In this document: one piece after another, positions 35,228-46,266 of the stretch
How the letters are laid out: each line of letters begins with the position of its first letter
How positions within the stretch are numbered: the stretch's first letter is position 1
NCBI GenBank assembly: GCA_035291905.1
Contig: DATDRF010000103.1
Span: 29,179-93,178, forward strand
Source of the DNA: JACPLA01 sp035291905
GTDB taxonomy: Bacteria > Bacteroidota > Ignavibacteria > UBA10030
Direction of reading: 5' to 3'
DNA length: 64,000 bases
Program-made: the position numbers and the translations under genes
Notes under the pieces: model-generated
Database searches by the model: none
Told to the model about the DNA's origin: nothing
Seen by the model: only the letters and a program-made list of their open reading frames with translations

Positions 35228-36261
35228 AACCGCAAATGATTGATCTTCGAAGTGATACGGTTACGAAACCTTCTCAGGAAATGCGAAAGGCGATGGCTGA
35301 AGCGGATGTTGGTGATGATGTATTCGGGGAAGACCCTACGGTGAACCGGCTGCAGCGTTCTGTGGCAACATTGCTGGGAAAAGAAGATGCTCTCTTTACG
35401 CCCACAGGCGTCATGGCAAACCAGGTCGCCATCAAGTGCCACACGCAGGCAGGCGATGAGGTCATTGTGGAGAGGGACGCTCATATCTTGAACTATGAAA
35501 CAGGCGCTCCCGCAATGCTTTCCGGAGTGCAGCTCCTCACAATTCCCGGAACTCGGGGGATCCTCAGGTCCGAGCAGCTCGAAAGCGCGATTCGGCCGCC
35601 GGCGTATTACATGACTCGTACAGCACTGCTCTGCCTTGAAAATACTCACAATCGAGCGGGGGGTACCGTCTATCCGCTTGATGAAATAAAACGGATCCGG
35701 TCGCTGATGATTCGTCACAACATTCCCATGCACTTGGACGGGGCCCGCATTTGGAATGCGTGGATGGCCTCGGGGATCCATGCGAAGGAGTACGCACGAT
35801 ACTTCGATTCTGTTTCAGTCTGTTTCTCCAAAGGATTGGGAGCTCCCGTTGGCTCGGCCCTCGTCGGAAGCAAAGAGTTCATCGCCCGGGCGAGAAAGAC
35901 CCGAAAGATCTTCGGTGGCGGGATGAGACAGGCAGGTGTCCTTGCTGCGGCGGCCCAGTACGCGATAGACAAGAATATCAGGCGGTTGAAAGAAGATCAT
36001 GAGAAAGCCCGGTTTCTTGCAGTCGAATTGAGCCGTGTCAGGGACTTTGCCGTCGACCTGGAAAGCGTCCAGACGAATATCATTATCGTTGATGTTGCGG
36101 GAACAAAAAAGCCGTCTTCAAAGGTTCTAGCAATGCTGCGCTCCAAGGGCGTTTTCTTGACCGATGCCGGACCGACGACTATTCGCGCCGTGACCCATAT
36201 GGATGTTTCGATGGAGCAGGTCCAGCAGGCAGCATCCATTATTCAGAGACTCTTTGCATGA
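35224..36261 (+). CDS. ltaE: Low-specificity threonine aldolase
   Basis: PLP enzyme splitting threonine/allo-threonine to glycine and acetaldehyde. N-terminal [23 protein letters not shown] and the PLP-binding Lys in [14 protein letters not shown] are visible. 345 residues. Overlaps lnt upstream and the thioesterase downstream by 4 bases each. Confidence 0.93.
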   Translation: MKPQMIDLRSDTVTKPSQEMRKAMAEADVGDDVFGEDPTVNRLQRSVATLLGKEDALFTPTGVMANQVAIKCHTQAGDEVIVERDAHILNYETGAPAMLSGVQLLTIPGTRGILRSEQLESAIRPPAYYMTRTALLCLENTHNRAGGTVYPLDEIKRIRSLMIRHNIPMHLDGARIWNAWMASGIHAKEYARYFDSVSVCFSKGLGAPVGSALVGSKEFIARARKTRKIFGGGMRQAGVLAAAAQYAIDKNIRRLKEDHEKARFLAVELSRVRDFAVDLESVQTNIIIVDVAGTKKPSSKVLAMLRSKGVFLTDAGPTTIRAVTHMDVSMEQVQQAASIIQRLFA

Positions 36262-36734
36262 CGGACAACCGATTCGATCTCTCGCTTTTCCAGCACACAA
36301 TTCCCGTGCAGGTTCGTAACTACGAGGTGGACTGGCAGGGGGTCGTGCACAATGCGGTCTATCTTCTTTATTTTGAAATTGGCCGTGTGGACTATTTCAA
36401 ACACATCGGGGCCTCCCTGGAACTGGGGAATGTGCGGGGAGAGAACAAGGTGGTTCTCGTTCGGAATGAAATCGACTACAAGCTGCCGGTGAGCTTCGAC
36501 GCTGAGTTGAAAGTGCATACCAGGATCTCCAGGATCAAGAATACAAGCTTCTGGATGGAAGGGGCCCTGCAGCTCTCCTCGAGCGGAGCAATTGTCGCGA
36601 CGAACGTTGCATATCACGTGTGGTTGGATCAACATACAGATCGGCCGAAGGATGTAGGGGATGAGTTTCGAAAACTCGTCGAAAAGCATGAGGGGGACCG
36701 TTGCGCAATTCATTGGCCGGTCCGTAAGGCATGA
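36258..36734 (+). CDS. Acyl-CoA thioesterase, hotdog fold (YbgC/4HBT-like)
   Basis: 158 residues with the 4-hydroxybenzoyl-CoA thioesterase pattern: [25 protein letters not shown], where the Asp is the usual catalytic residue, then a long helix and the strand [23 protein letters not shown]. Substrate acyl-CoA unknown. Coupled by ATGA on both sides. Confidence 0.85.
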   Translation: MTDNRFDLSLFQHTIPVQVRNYEVDWQGVVHNAVYLLYFEIGRVDYFKHIGASLELGNVRGENKVVLVRNEIDYKLPVSFDAELKVHTRISRIKNTSFWMEGALQLSSSGAIVATNVAYHVWLDQHTDRPKDVGDEFRKLVEKHEGDRCAIHWPVRKA

Positions 36735-38221
36735 CTTCCTTTGAAGAGTTTTCTGAATTGTGCAAGCAGGGGAATGTGATTCCCGTCCACGAAACTCTGC
36801 GATTGGACACGGAAACACCCGTCTCGGTTTACCTCAGGATCAAAGATCAGGACCGGTATTCCTTTCTTCTCGAGAGCGTAGAGGGCGGGGAGTCGGTTGC
36901 ACGGTATTCCTTCCTTGGATTCAATCCCTTCATGAAATGTGAAATCCGCGGCGGAGATCTTTCCGTCGAGGCGCTTCATGACGATGTGACGGTTCTCCCA
37001 AAGCTCGCAGCGCCCGGCATGGATCCGGTCGAAGCCCTCAAGGCGATTTTTGCTCATTTGAAGACGGTCCGGATTCAGGGCCTTCCGAGGTTCTCCGGCG
37101 GGGCGGTCGGTTACTTCGGGTATGAATGCATAAGGCTCGTCGAGAACATTCCGCAGGCTCCCGGGACGACGCTCGCCATTCCCGATGCAGTCATGCTTTT
37201 CTTCGACGTTGTTCTCGTCTTCGACAATGTCACTCATTCGATCACGCTTGTTTCAAATGCCTACGTTCCGGAAGGGGAACACCGCGCCGATTTTCTCAGG
37301 CGGGAATATGACAAGGCCCGGGCCGAAATAGAGTCTCTCAAGTCTCTTCTCCGGACTCCTCCTCATGAAAGGAACATTGAGGCAATGAGAACGGGCGGTG
37401 CGGAGTTTGTTGCTTCCAAAGCAGACTTTTGCAGGGGAGTCGACCGGGTAAAGCAATACATCTCAGAGGGAGACGTCTTCCAGGTTGTCCTTTCGCAGCA
37501 GGTTCGCATGAGCTCGGCGGCCGATCCTTTCACGGTCTACCGCAATTTGAGAACTATCAATCCCTCTCCTTACATGTACTTCCTTCGCATTGACGACCTT
37601 TCCGTTATCGGATCGTCTCCCGAAATGCTTGTGCGCGTGGTAAACAGAACCGTTGAAACGCGGCCCATCGCAGGTACCAGGCGAAGGGGCAAAACGCCTC
37701 AGGAAGACACGAAACTGGAACAGGAACTTCGTGCGGATTCAAAAGAGCTTGCAGAGCATCTGATGCTGGTGGATCTTGGCAGGAATGACCTTGGCCGGAT
37801 CTGCAACTTCGGCACAGTTGTGGTTTCAGACATGATGAGAGTGGAGAAATACTCTCATGTCATGCACCTGGTTTCCGAAGTCAGGGGAACGTTGCGGTCC
37901 GAAGTCACTCCGCTCGATGCTCTTTTGGCATGTTTTCCGGCCGGAACCGTCAGCGGGGCTCCCAAGATCCGGGCGATGGAGATCATTGCCGAGCTCGAGC
38001 CTCAAAGGCGCGGGATCTACGGAGGCGCAGTTGCCTATCTCGATTTTTCCGGCAATCTTGATTCCTGTATCGCCATTCGCACCATCGTGGGGATGAAGGG
38101 GACGTACTATCTTCAGGCGGGCGCGGGTATTGTCTATGATTCGATTCCCGAAAGGGAGTATGAGGAGACGCTGGAGAAACTCGGCGCAACGATTCAAGCT
38201 CTTGAGGAACAGGGTAGATGA
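36731..38221 (+). CDS. trpE: Anthranilate synthase component I
   Basis: Converts chorismate to anthranilate using ammonia from TrpG. 496 residues with the chorismate-binding core: [67 protein letters not shown]. The TrpE-type PIAGTRRRG makes it more likely TrpE than PabB. Overlaps trpG by ATGA. No leader peptide or trp attenuator is possible inside this tight operon, and other trp genes are not in the window. Confidence 0.92.
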   Translation: MTSFEEFSELCKQGNVIPVHETLRLDTETPVSVYLRIKDQDRYSFLLESVEGGESVARYSFLGFNPFMKCEIRGGDLSVEALHDDVTVLPKLAAPGMDPVEALKAIFAHLKTVRIQGLPRFSGGAVGYFGYECIRLVENIPQAPGTTLAIPDAVMLFFDVVLVFDNVTHSITLVSNAYVPEGEHRADFLRREYDKARAEIESLKSLLRTPPHERNIEAMRTGGAEFVASKADFCRGVDRVKQYISEGDVFQVVLSQQVRMSSAADPFTVYRNLRTINPSPYMYFLRIDDLSVIGSSPEMLVRVVNRTVETRPIAGTRRRGKTPQEDTKLEQELRADSKELAEHLMLVDLGRNDLGRICNFGTVVVSDMMRVEKYSHVMHLVSEVRGTLRSEVTPLDALLACFPAGTVSGAPKIRAMEIIAELEPQRRGIYGGAVAYLDFSGNLDSCIAIRTIVGMKGTYYLQAGAGIVYDSIPEREYEETLEKLGATIQALEEQGR

Positions 38222-38787
38222 TCGTCGTACTCGACAACTATGATTCGTTTACGTACAATCTTGTCCAGTACATCGGAGAGATGGGTGTGGAACAAACTGT
38301 CGTAAGGAACGACCAGATTACGGTCGCGGAATTGTCCGCGATGAAGCCTGACGGCATCATCATTTCACCGGGGCCATGCACTCCGTCGCAGGCCGGGATT
38401 TCGGTGGAGTCCGTACGATCGCTCTTTCGGCAGGTCCCCATTCTCGGTGTCTGCCTTGGGCATCAGGCGATTGGAGAGGCATTCGGGGGATCGATCATCA
38501 AAGCCCCCTCGATCGTTCACGGTAAAACGTCATCCATTCTCCACAATGGAAAGGGTATTTTTGCCGGCGTGCCGTCCCCGTTCGTTGCAACCCGCTATCA
38601 CTCATTGATTGTGGAAAAGTCATCCCTTCCCGATACCCTGGAAATCACGGCGTGGACGGAGGATGGGGTCATCATGGGTTTACAACACAAGAGCGCGCCG
38701 ACATTCGGCGTGCAGTTCCATCCCGAATCAATCGCAACGCAACACGGAAAGACGATCCTGAGGAATTTTCTTGGGATCCGGTCTTGA
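38218..38787 (+). CDS. trpG: Anthranilate synthase component II (glutamine amidotransferase)
   Basis: 189-residue class I amidotransferase giving ammonia to TrpE. Catalytic Cys in [17 protein letters not shown], His/Glu in [13 protein letters not shown]-terminal [16 protein letters not shown]. Could also serve para-aminobenzoate synthesis if no separate pabA exists. Overlaps trpE. Confidence 0.93.
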   Translation: MIVVLDNYDSFTYNLVQYIGEMGVEQTVVRNDQITVAELSAMKPDGIIISPGPCTPSQAGISVESVRSLFRQVPILGVCLGHQAIGEAFGGSIIKAPSIVHGKTSSILHNGKGIFAGVPSPFVATRYHSLIVEKSSLPDTLEITAWTEDGVIMGLQHKSAPTFGVQFHPESIATQHGKTILRNFLGIRS

Positions 38788-38809
38788 CGTCTTTCGCAAA
38801 GGAAGTTCC

Positions 38810-39526
38810 ATGAACATACAAGAGAATCGGTCGACACATGATGTGTTGCAGGACGAGAAACTGAAGGTTCTTTCAGACGTTCAACAGGATTTCTGGCGCC
38901 TGTTCAGAATTCTGGCGGAGTTTGTGGAGGGATTCTCCATCATGTCTCAGCAGAAACGGCTCGTGACGATCTTCGGATCCGCCAGAACGAAGCCGGGCAT
39001 GCAGTACTATGAAATGGCCGTCCTGGTCGCAAAAGCACTTGTGAAAAGAGGATTCAACGTCTTAACGGGCGGCGGACCGGGCATCATGGAGGCGGGTAAC
39101 AAAGGATGTCAGGAGGCGGGGGGCACATCGGTCGGCGCGAACATTGATCTTCCCTTTGAGCAGAACTCGAATCCTTTCATTGACAAGGGAAGGCTGATCA
39201 CGTTCAAACACTTCTTCGTCCGCAAGGTCATGTTTGTCAAGTATGCGCATGGATTCGTCGTTCTGCCCGGCGGATTCGGAACGCTCGACGAATTCTTTGA
39301 AGCGATCACGCTTATCCAGACGAAGAAGACCGTCCCCTTTCCCGTCATCCTGATGGGAAAAGAATACTGGATGGGCCTGCTCGATTGGATGAGTGACACG
39401 TTGGTCAAAGGCGGCACGATCAACAAGTCAGACCTCGACCTGTTCAGCGTCACGGATGACCCGGAAGAGGCTGCAAATATTATTGCAGAATTCTACAAGG
39501 AAAGCACTGTAATGACAAATTTCTGA
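38810..39526 (+). CDS. LOG family protein (nucleotide 5'-monophosphate phosphoribohydrolase type)
   Basis: 238 residues with the LOG Rossmann fold: VTIFGSARTKPG, LTGGGPGIMEAGNKG, the RKVMF motif and the catalytic PGGFGTLDEFFEAITLIQT. Family members cleave nucleotide monophosphates to base and ribose-5-phosphate. ATG 38810 has AAAGGAAG just upstream; an in-frame start at 38771 lies inside trpG and is less likely. Followed by the promoter and attenuator of the rimP operon. Confidence 0.88.
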   Translation: MNIQENRSTHDVLQDEKLKVLSDVQQDFWRLFRILAEFVEGFSIMSQQKRLVTIFGSARTKPGMQYYEMAVLVAKALVKRGFNVLTGGGPGIMEAGNKGCQEAGGTSVGANIDLPFEQNSNPFIDKGRLITFKHFFVRKVMFVKYAHGFVVLPGGFGTLDEFFEAITLIQTKKTVPFPVILMGKEYWMGLLDWMSDTLVKGGTINKSDLDLFSVTDDPEEAANIIAEFYKESTVMTNF

Positions 39527-39534
39527 TTATTCCC

Positions 39535-39563
39535 TTGCATCTTCCGCGTGAAGTGCTTATCTT
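39535..39563 (+). promoter_or_regulatory. Promoter of the rimP-nusA-infB operon
   Basis: TTGCAT (39535-39540), 17-base spacer, TATCTT (39558-39563). Initiation near 39570 would place the +1 only about 8 bases before a strong terminator hairpin. Confidence 0.6.
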
Positions 39564-39577
39564 AAAAAGCCTCAAGT

Positions 39578-39607
39578 AATAGCCCGCCAGTTCGGGCTAT
39601 TTTTTTT
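39578..39607 (+). terminator. Terminator/attenuator hairpin touching the rimP start
   Basis: AATAGCCCG (39578-39586) and CGGGCTATT (39593-39601) form a 9-bp stem with a 6-base loop; Ts run to 39607. The rimP ATG is at 39610, leaving no Shine-Dalgarno. It may terminate the LOG gene transcript and attenuate the operon that encodes NusA. Confidence 0.85.
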
Positions 39608-39609
39608 GG

Positions 39610-40080
39610 ATGAAAATGAAAGTCCACGAAACCAGGCTGAAAATCAAGGAAATCGCTGCCCCCGTGCTTGAGCAGGAGGGGGTGTTTGTTGTCGATGTCC
39701 AGCTTCGCCTGGAGAGAAAATCGGTTCTCGTCCAGCTTTACGCCGATACGGACAAGGGAATCACAATAGATGAATGTGCCCGGGTCAGCCGCGAGTTGCG
39801 ATCCGTGTTTGAGACGCAGAGGGTATTCGAAGGTGCGGATTTTCGGCTTGAGGTTTCGTCTCCCGGCATGGACAGGCCGTTGCGCCTGCTGCGTCAGTAT
39901 CCGAAGAATGTAGGAAGACGTTTTAGCGTTCGATTCAATGCGGGGCCGGAGCCCGCCTCCATGAAAGCCGTGTTGACGGGGGTCGAGGGAAACCAGCTGA
40001 CATTTCAGCCGGACGGAGGAGAGCCAATCTCTCTTTCATTTGAACAGATTGTTGAATCACAAGAGGAGTTGCCATGGTAG
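39610..40080 (+). CDS. rimP: Ribosome maturation factor RimP
   Basis: 30S assembly factor, 156 residues, with the two-domain RimP layout: N-terminal VFVVDVQLRLERKSVLVQLYADTDKGITIDECARVSR and FRLEVSSPGMDRPL, then a C-terminal SH3-like domain. First gene of the conserved rimP-nusA-infB-rbfA-truB operon. Start ATG 39610 (or ATG 39616) follows a U-tract directly. Confidence 0.92.
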   Translation: MKMKVHETRLKIKEIAAPVLEQEGVFVVDVQLRLERKSVLVQLYADTDKGITIDECARVSRELRSVFETQRVFEGADFRLEVSSPGMDRPLRLLRQYPKNVGRRFSVRFNAGPEPASMKAVLTGVEGNQLTFQPDGGEPISLSFEQIVESQEELPW

Positions 40081-40110
40081 TGCGGTTTGCATCACCTGTT
40101 GGAGGAAACA

Positions 40111-41508
40111 ATGAATCATGAGATAGTCGAATCATTTTCCCAAATGGTTCGTGACAAAGGAATCGACAAGGATATTCTCGTTGGAATCATTGAGGATATC
40201 TTTGGAATGATGGTGCGGAAGAAATACGGTCAGACGGCCAAATTCGATGTTGTGGTAAACATGGAGAAGGGGGATATCGAGATCTATCTTGAAAAAGAGG
40301 TCGTGGAGGAAGTGACCGACCCTGCCGCGCAAATCGATATCAAAGAGGCCAAGAAGAAAAGCGGAGAGGATCTTGACGTGGGTGAGGATTTCGTGGAAAT
40401 CGTGCCGCTTCAGACATTCGGCCGCCGCCTGGTCGTCAGCGCCAAGCAGAACCTGAACCAGCGCATCAAAGAAATCGAACGCGAATCGATCTACAACGAA
40501 TACACGAGTGCCGTCGGCGAAATTGTCGTCGGAGAGATCTACCAGATCCGAAAGGGAAAGGGAGAAATCCTGGTTGTTCACAACAAGAACGAGTTGATTC
40601 TCCCCCGGAGCGAGCAGATTTACAAGGAACGTTACAAGAAGGGCGACACGATCAGGGCTGTTGTGAAGGAGGTGCGAAAAGGAGCAAGCAATCCACTTGT
40701 CATTATTTCGCGTGCCGATCCCCAGTTCCTGATGCGCCTCTTCGAAATTGAAATTCCGGAGATTTACGACGGCATCATTGAGATCAAAAGGATCGCCCGT
40801 GAGCCCGGTGACCGCGCAAAGGTAGCGGTCCTTTCGCACGACGACCGCATCGATGCCGTTGGAGCATGCGTCGGCATGAAGGGCGTACGGATCCATGCGA
40901 TCGTTCGGGAATTGAACAACGAGAATATCGATGTGATCAATTACTCTGAGGATACGGTTCCATTTATCACAAAGGCCCTCTCGCCGGCAAAGCTTCTGAA
41001 TGTCAATGTCGATGCGGAAGGCAAGAAGGCGGTCGTCCTCGTTGCAGCCGACCAGGTCTCTCTGGCTATTGGAAAGAACGGGCAGAATGTGCGACTTGCC
41101 TCGAAACTCACGGGTTTCGATATCCAGCTCGTGAAAGAAGGAGGAGACGAGGAAGAGGAATACGACATGGAACTGTCGGAATTCCGCGAAGAACTCGGGG
41201 ATGTTCTCTTCCACAAATTCTTCGATGAGAATTACAAGACCGTAAGGGATGTTCTGGACACACCAAAGGAAACGTTGGTTGCAACATTGGGAGTTGAGGC
41301 AGAAAAGATCAACGAGATTGTTGAGATGTTGACGAAAGGATTGGAAGAGGCGGAAATCGAGGATGAAGAAGAGGGAGGAGAGGGAGAAGAGGAGGGAGAG
41401 ACTCCTGCCCCGGCGGAACCGCAAGCGGAGACAACGGCAACCGAACCGGCGCCATCGGCCGAGGGCTCTGCCCCCGATTCCGGGGATGAGCAACCGAAAA
41501 AAGAATAA
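40111..41508 (+). CDS. nusA: Transcription termination/antitermination factor NusA
   Basis: RNA polymerase-associated factor. N-terminal domain (about 1-130), S1 domain (about 130-200; GEIVVGEIYQIRKGKGEILVV), KH1/KH2 (about 200-345; GACVGMKGVRIHAIVREL, VSLAIGKNGQNVRLASKLTG), a helix-hairpin-helix-like AR segment, and a low-complexity acidic tail rich in Glu, Pro and Ala (last about 60 residues). ATG 40111 with GGAGGA at 40101-40106 is preferred to an in-frame start at 40087. The hairpin before rimP may be an autoregulated target. Confidence 0.95.
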   Translation: MNHEIVESFSQMVRDKGIDKDILVGIIEDIFGMMVRKKYGQTAKFDVVVNMEKGDIEIYLEKEVVEEVTDPAAQIDIKEAKKKSGEDLDVGEDFVEIVPLQTFGRRLVVSAKQNLNQRIKEIERESIYNEYTSAVGEIVVGEIYQIRKGKGEILVVHNKNELILPRSEQIYKERYKKGDTIRAVVKEVRKGASNPLVIISRADPQFLMRLFEIEIPEIYDGIIEIKRIAREPGDRAKVAVLSHDDRIDAVGACVGMKGVRIHAIVRELNNENIDVINYSEDTVPFITKALSPAKLLNVNVDAEGKKAVVLVAADQVSLAIGKNGQNVRLASKLTGFDIQLVKEGGDEEEEYDMELSEFREELGDVLFHKFFDENYKTVRDVLDTPKETLVATLGVEAEKINEIVEMLTKGLEEAEIEDEEEGGEGEEEGETPAPAEPQAETTATEPAPSAEGSAPDSGDEQPKKE

Positions 41509-41543
41509 TCCTCTCACGCTGGTGAATGGGAAAACAAGGCACC

Positions 41544-44174
41544 ATGGCTGAATCAGGGAAAAAAATAAAGATCTACAAGCTGGCGACCGAGCTCAATCTC
41601 TCGAGCGACACGATCATCGAGTTTCTCCACAAGAAGGGATTCGATGTGAAGAGTCACATGAGCGTCGTGACCGACGATATGATGTCCGCGATCACTTCGC
41701 ACTTCAAGAAGGAAAAGGATGTCGCTGAGCGTCATCAGAAGAAGTTGAGGGATTTTCGCACGTCTCGGAAGAAAGAAGGCCCCGAGAAGCCTGAGAAGAA
41801 ATCAGTCAAGGGGGCTGAAGAGACCGAGAAAGGAGTGGCCCCGGTTGCACCGCCGGCCGCCAAGGAAGATGTTGCCCCGACGGTTGTTGAGGAAGAGCCC
41901 GTTCCAGCGAAGGCGCCCGTCAAGGAGACAGAGGTTGTTGAGGCCGCAGCACCGAAAGCGGCTGCCGTTGCCCCGGCAAAACAGGAAAAGCCGGTCCCGG
42001 CGGAAGCTCCCAAGGAAAAAGCGAAGGGTAAGCGCGGAGCTCCCTCCCCGTTGGAAGCGGTAGTGGCGCGGGGGTCCAAGGGTCTGACCATCAAGGGCAA
42101 GTTGGACCTGAAGGTGAAAGCAGCGCCCGCTGTTGAATCCGAAGAGGATAAAAAGAAGAAAAAGAAGAAAAAGAAAAAGATTCGTGAAGAAAAGCGCGGG
42201 AAAGAGGTCGGCAAGGTAGGTGAAGAGGAGGACGTCAGGGCTCGCAAGAAGAAGAAAAGCCGGCATGCAGAAGTGAACGAGGAAGAGGTCGAAAAGGCCA
42301 TTCGTGCAACCTTGGCCGATATGGGCGAAGAAGCCACGAGCACAAGGGCCGTCTATCGAAAGCGGAAGAAGCTTGAGAGAGAAGAGGAGGAAGCGCGTAT
42401 TCTCGAAGAGGCAGAACGCGAGAAGACGAAGCTCAGGGTGACGGAATTTGTGAGCGTTGGCGAGCTTGCGGACCTGATGCGCGTTCCGGTTGCCGAAGTT
42501 ATTCAAAAGTGCATGTCGCTGGGCATGATGGTTTCGATCAACCAGCGGATGGATAAGGATACAATCACTCTCGTGGCGGACGAGTTCGGACTGCAAATCG
42601 AATTCGAACAGGAATTCGGGTCCGAGGAACTTGTGGATATGGAAGACGATCCCAAGTCGCTCAAATGGAGGCCGCCGGTTGTAACAATTATGGGACACGT
42701 CGACCACGGAAAGACATCGCTGCTGGACCATATCCGCAGCGCCAATGTTGTCGCAGGAGAAGCAGGGGGAATTACCCAGCACATCGGTGCATACGAAGTA
42801 ACGCTTGCCGCCGGGAAACAAATTACGTTCCTTGACACGCCGGGCCACGAGGCCTTTACCGCCATGCGTGCGAGGGGCGCCCAGGTAACCGATATCGTGG
42901 TTCTTGTTGTCGCTGCGGATGATAGTGTGATGCCGCAGACTGTCGAAGCGATCAATCACGCACAGGCCGCGAATGTCCCCATCATCATTGCGATGAACAA
43001 GATCGACAAGGCCGACGCGAATCCCGAGCGCATCCGCCAACAGCTCTCCGAGAAGGGGGTCCTTGTCGAAGAATGGGGCGGCAAATATCAGTCTGTGGAG
43101 CTCTCGGCACGAACAGGAAAGAATGTTGAGCAGCTTCTTGAGAAGATCCTGCTGGAAGCCGATGTTCTTGATCTGAAAGCCAATCCCCATCGGGTTGCGA
43201 GAGGAATTGTGATTGAATCGGAATTGGACAAAGGGAAGGGGATTGTCGCTACGGTTCTTGTTCAAAAAGGAACCCTGCGCGCGGGAGATTCTTTTGTGTG
43301 TGGCGTGTGGAGCGGGCGCGTCAGGGCGATGTTTGATGAACGCGGCAACCGCATTGAGGCCGCCAAACCGTCGCAGCCCGTTCAGGTCATCGGATATGAC
43401 GGAATTCCGCAGGCAGGAGACGCGTTCGTGGTTCTCGATGATGAGCGGAAAGCAAGAGACATCAGCACGAAGCGGCAGCAGCTCAAGCGAGAACAGGACT
43501 TCCGCCAGCGAAGAATGATCACGCTGGACGATATTTCGAAACAGATCAAAGAAGGACAGGTCAAGGATCTCCCGATCGTCGTAAAAGGCGACGTGGACGG
43601 CTCTGTCGAGGCGCTCGCGGATTCCCTCATGCGATTGTCGACACAGGAAGTCAAAGTACAGGTCATCCACAAGGGAGTCGGCGCCATATCTGAGTCGGAC
43701 GTCCTGCTTGCGGCTGCCTCGAATGCGGTCGTCGTGGGATTCCACGTCAGGCCGAACATGAATGCGCGCCGCCTGGCGGAATCCGAGAACGTCGATATAC
43801 GTCTCTACAGTATTATCTATGACGCCATCAATGAAGTACGCAGTGCCTTGGAGGGCATGCTTGCGCCCTCGCTATCCGAGGAAGTTCTCGCCACGGTCGA
43901 GATCAGGGAAACGTTCAAGGTGTCAAAAGTCGGGACCATCGCGGGATGCTTTGTGAAAGAGGGAAAGATCAGTCGCGGGAACAAGGTCAGGCTTGTACGC
44001 GACGGTCTTGTGGTTTACGAAGGCGGAATCGCATCCCTGAAGAGATTCAAGGATGATGTTCGCGACGTCGAGCAAGGCTTCGAATGCGGTCTCGCCATCG
44101 ACGGATTCAACGATATCAAAGTCGGGGACATCGTTGAGGCCTTTAAGACAGTTGAGACAAAACGAAAGCTCTGA
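41544..44174 (+). CDS. infB: Translation initiation factor IF-2
   Basis: GTPase bringing initiator tRNA to the 30S subunit, about 876 residues. The N-terminal IF2-N motif ([25 protein letters not shown]) is followed by a long Pro/Ala/Glu/Lys linker with an unbroken run of ten lysines near residue 205. The G domain has G1 [15 protein letters not shown]3 DTPGHEAF and G4 NKID, then domains II-IV. ATG 41526 is possible in frame (six extra residues), but AAGG at 41536 favours 41544. Confidence 0.95.
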   Translation: MAESGKKIKIYKLATELNLSSDTIIEFLHKKGFDVKSHMSVVTDDMMSAITSHFKKEKDVAERHQKKLRDFRTSRKKEGPEKPEKKSVKGAEETEKGVAPVAPPAAKEDVAPTVVEEEPVPAKAPVKETEVVEAAAPKAAAVAPAKQEKPVPAEAPKEKAKGKRGAPSPLEAVVARGSKGLTIKGKLDLKVKAAPAVESEEDKKKKKKKKKKIREEKRGKEVGKVGEEEDVRARKKKKSRHAEVNEEEVEKAIRATLADMGEEATSTRAVYRKRKKLEREEEEARILEEAEREKTKLRVTEFVSVGELADLMRVPVAEVIQKCMSLGMMVSINQRMDKDTITLVADEFGLQIEFEQEFGSEELVDMEDDPKSLKWRPPVVTIMGHVDHGKTSLLDHIRSANVVAGEAGGITQHIGAYEVTLAAGKQITFLDTPGHEAFTAMRARGAQVTDIVVLVVAADDSVMPQTVEAINHAQAANVPIIIAMNKIDKADANPERIRQQLSEKGVLVEEWGGKYQSVELSARTGKNVEQLLEKILLEADVLDLKANPHRVARGIVIESELDKGKGIVATVLVQKGTLRAGDSFVCGVWSGRVRAMFDERGNRIEAAKPSQPVQVIGYDGIPQAGDAFVVLDDERKARDISTKRQQLKREQDFRQRRMITLDDISKQIKEGQVKDLPIVVKGDVDGSVEALADSLMRLSTQEVKVQVIHKGVGAISESDVLLAAASNAVVVGFHVRPNMNARRLAESENVDIRLYSIIYDAINEVRSALEGMLAPSLSEEVLATVEIRETFKVSKVGTIAGCFVKEGKISRGNKVRLVRDGLVVYEGGIASLKRFKDDVRDVEQGFECGLAIDGFNDIKVGDIVEAFKTVETKRKL

Positions 44175-44177
44175 GAA

Positions 44178-44552
44178 ATGTCGGTCAGGACAGAAAAAGT
44201 TGCCTCGCTCATCAAGGAAGAGGTCAGCAGGATATTCCAGCGCAATTTTGGAATGCAGGAGTACGGTTTCATGACGGTGACGGAGGTTCGGATGGCGCCC
44301 GACCTGAAAAACGCCAGGATCTACGTGAGTGTGTTTGGTGACGCCGCCAGGAAACAGAAAAGCCTTGCCATGCTGGAGAACCAGAAATCATTCGTCCGGT
44401 CCGAGCTTGGGCACAGCATACGGCTGAAGTTCACGCCGGCAATCGCCTTCTACCTGGATGATACGCTCGACCGTGTCATGAAGATTGAAGGGATTATCAA
44501 CCAGATCCACAGCGAAGAGAAGCGGAATACTGAAGATCATGAAGGTGCGTGA
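44178..44552 (+). CDS. rbfA: Ribosome-binding factor A
   Basis: 30S maturation factor, 124 residues, KH-like fold (VASLIKEEVSRIF; VTEVRMAPDLKNARIYVSVFG; HSIRLKFTPAIAFYLDDTLDR). Starts four bases after infB and overlaps truB by 14 bases. Confidence 0.95.
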   Translation: MSVRTEKVASLIKEEVSRIFQRNFGMQEYGFMTVTEVRMAPDLKNARIYVSVFGDAARKQKSLAMLENQKSFVRSELGHSIRLKFTPAIAFYLDDTLDRVMKIEGIINQIHSEEKRNTEDHEGA

Positions 44553-45282
44553 TAAATATTCTACGGAGCCGTTTGACACCAATGAGACGGGCGAAGTGAT
44601 CCTCGTTGACAAGCCCATCGGGTGGAGCTCCTTTGATGTCGTGAAGAAGATGAAGTCAGTGCTGCATGCGAAGAAGATCGGCCACGCAGGCACGCTTGAT
44701 CCTCGGGCAACGGGACTGCTGATTGTCTGCACAGGCCCAAAAACGAAATCCGTTGATGTGTTTTCCTCGCAGGAAAAAGAGTATGCCGGGACCTTGGAGT
44801 TGGGGGTGAGGACGGAAAGCTACGACTCCGAAACAACGGCAATTCCCGGGGGAGATGTGAGCCTGGTGTCCGAGGAAATGTTGAGATCGAAAGCGAAGGG
44901 GTTTGAGGGGAAACAACTGCAGAAGCCTCCGATGTTCTCGGCTGCAAAATACGGCGGGAAACCTCTCTATTACTACGCACGCAGGGGAAGGACCGTTGAG
45001 CGGCTGGGAAAAGAGATTGAAGTAACCGAGTTTGAGATTACAGGATTTATTCCGCCCATCGCGGACTTCAGGGTTGTGTGTTCGAAAGGGACGTATGTGC
45101 GCTCACTGGTTCACGATTTGGGAGTCGCCCTGGGATGCGGCGCCACAATGCGCTCTCTCAAAAGGACGCGAATCGGAGCATTTAAGCTGGATGACGCGCT
45201 GACGGTTGAGGATCTTATTCGGCTGCAGGGAAAAGCGGGAAGAATCGAAAAGGTGCAGAATGAATATCGCGCGTCGGCCTGA
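44539..45282 (+). CDS. truB: tRNA pseudouridine-55 synthase
   Basis: Makes pseudouridine at position 55 of the tRNA T-loop. Catalytic Asp in KKIGHAGTLDPRATGLL, GWSSFDVVKKMK before it and CSKGTYVRSLVHDLG near residue 190. 247 residues. ATG 44539 overlaps rbfA and fits the family start; a longer frame to 44485 is just read-through of rbfA. Overlaps ribF by 23 bases. Confidence 0.93.
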   Translation: MKVRDKYSTEPFDTNETGEVILVDKPIGWSSFDVVKKMKSVLHAKKIGHAGTLDPRATGLLIVCTGPKTKSVDVFSSQEKEYAGTLELGVRTESYDSETTAIPGGDVSLVSEEMLRSKAKGFEGKQLQKPPMFSAAKYGGKPLYYYARRGRTVERLGKEIEVTEFEITGFIPPIADFRVVCSKGTYVRSLVHDLGVALGCGATMRSLKRTRIGAFKLDDALTVEDLIRLQGKAGRIEKVQNEYRASA

Positions 45283-46237
45283 CGACATTCAATTCGATCG
45301 TAATTCCGTTGTGACAGTTGGATCTTTTGACGGCGTTCACCTCGCCCATCAGGCGGTCCTCAAAGCGGTTGTGCAGCGCGCACATGATCGAGCCGGCAGA
45401 AGCGTGGCCGTGACGTTTGAGCCCCACCCGAAGCAGGTGTTGGTCCATGATGGAGCGGAAATTACCCTGCTCACAACGCTCGACGAACGCATCGCGTTGT
45501 GCGAGGAAGAGGGACTCGATCTGCTCTATGTCCTCGATTTCACGTACGACTTTTCGCGCCAGGGATTCGGCGAATTCTACAAACGGTATGTGATCGAGGG
45601 GGTCGGGGTCAGTGAGGTGATTGAGGGATACGACCATCACTTCGGACGGGACAGAGAGGGAAGTGTCCGGGAGCTGCTGGCGATGGGCAACGAGTTTGGT
45701 TTTTCCGTCACGGCGATGAAGCCCATAACGGTTGACGATGAAGTCGTCAGCAGCACAAAGATACGGCAGTACTTGCTCGCAGGGAATGTGGAGCGTGCAG
45801 AAGTTCTTCTGGGACGACCATATTCGGTAAAGGGAAGAGTGGTAAGGGGTAATGCGAGAGGAAAGAGCCTCGGTTTCCCCACGGCCAACATCGAGCTGCC
45901 GGTGAAGTCGAAGCTCACGCCTCAGAACGGGATCTACTTCGTGAGCGTTTCGTGGGGTGGAGGGACTTTCTACGGAATGTGCAGCATCGGAGTCCGTCCG
46001 ACCTTCGAGCCGCTGGGAGGCCGAACGATCGAGATCAACGTTCTCGATTTTCAAGGCGATCTCTACGGAGAAGCCCTTCATGTCCAATTCCTCCGAAGAC
46101 TCCGTGACGAGAAGAAGTTCGACTCTGTTCAGGAATTGATCGACCAGATGAACAGGGACAAGGTGGCAAGCCTCGCGCTTTCAGAAGAATATTCAAAAGT
46201 CCTCACCGGACTGAAGCAGAAAAGAGTAAATCGGTAA
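45260..46237 (+). CDS. ribF: Bifunctional riboflavin kinase/FAD synthetase
   Basis: Makes FMN and FAD. N-terminal FAD synthetase domain ([38 protein letters not shown]) and C-terminal riboflavin kinase domain ([27 protein letters not shown]). 325 residues. ATG 45260 with AAGGTG about 5 bases upstream. Its place between truB and rpsO is a common conserved order. Confidence 0.95.
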   Translation: MNIARRPDDIQFDRNSVVTVGSFDGVHLAHQAVLKAVVQRAHDRAGRSVAVTFEPHPKQVLVHDGAEITLLTTLDERIALCEEEGLDLLYVLDFTYDFSRQGFGEFYKRYVIEGVGVSEVIEGYDHHFGRDREGSVRELLAMGNEFGFSVTAMKPITVDDEVVSSTKIRQYLLAGNVERAEVLLGRPYSVKGRVVRGNARGKSLGFPTANIELPVKSKLTPQNGIYFVSVSWGGGTFYGMCSIGVRPTFEPLGGRTIEINVLDFQGDLYGEALHVQFLRRLRDEKKFDSVQELIDQMNRDKVASLALSEEYSKVLTGLKQKRVNR

Positions 46238-46266
46238 TTGAATCTATTCACAGAAGGAAATATTTC

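Noticed and set aside
41802..43745. Long open frame (647 codons) on the minus strand opposite infB, and a 461-codon one opposite nusA (40132-41517)
   Set aside because: They mirror well-supported genes with clear domain motifs. The antisense products are Leu/Phe/His/Arg-rich without family features, and the openness follows from Lys/Glu-rich codon use on the coding strand.
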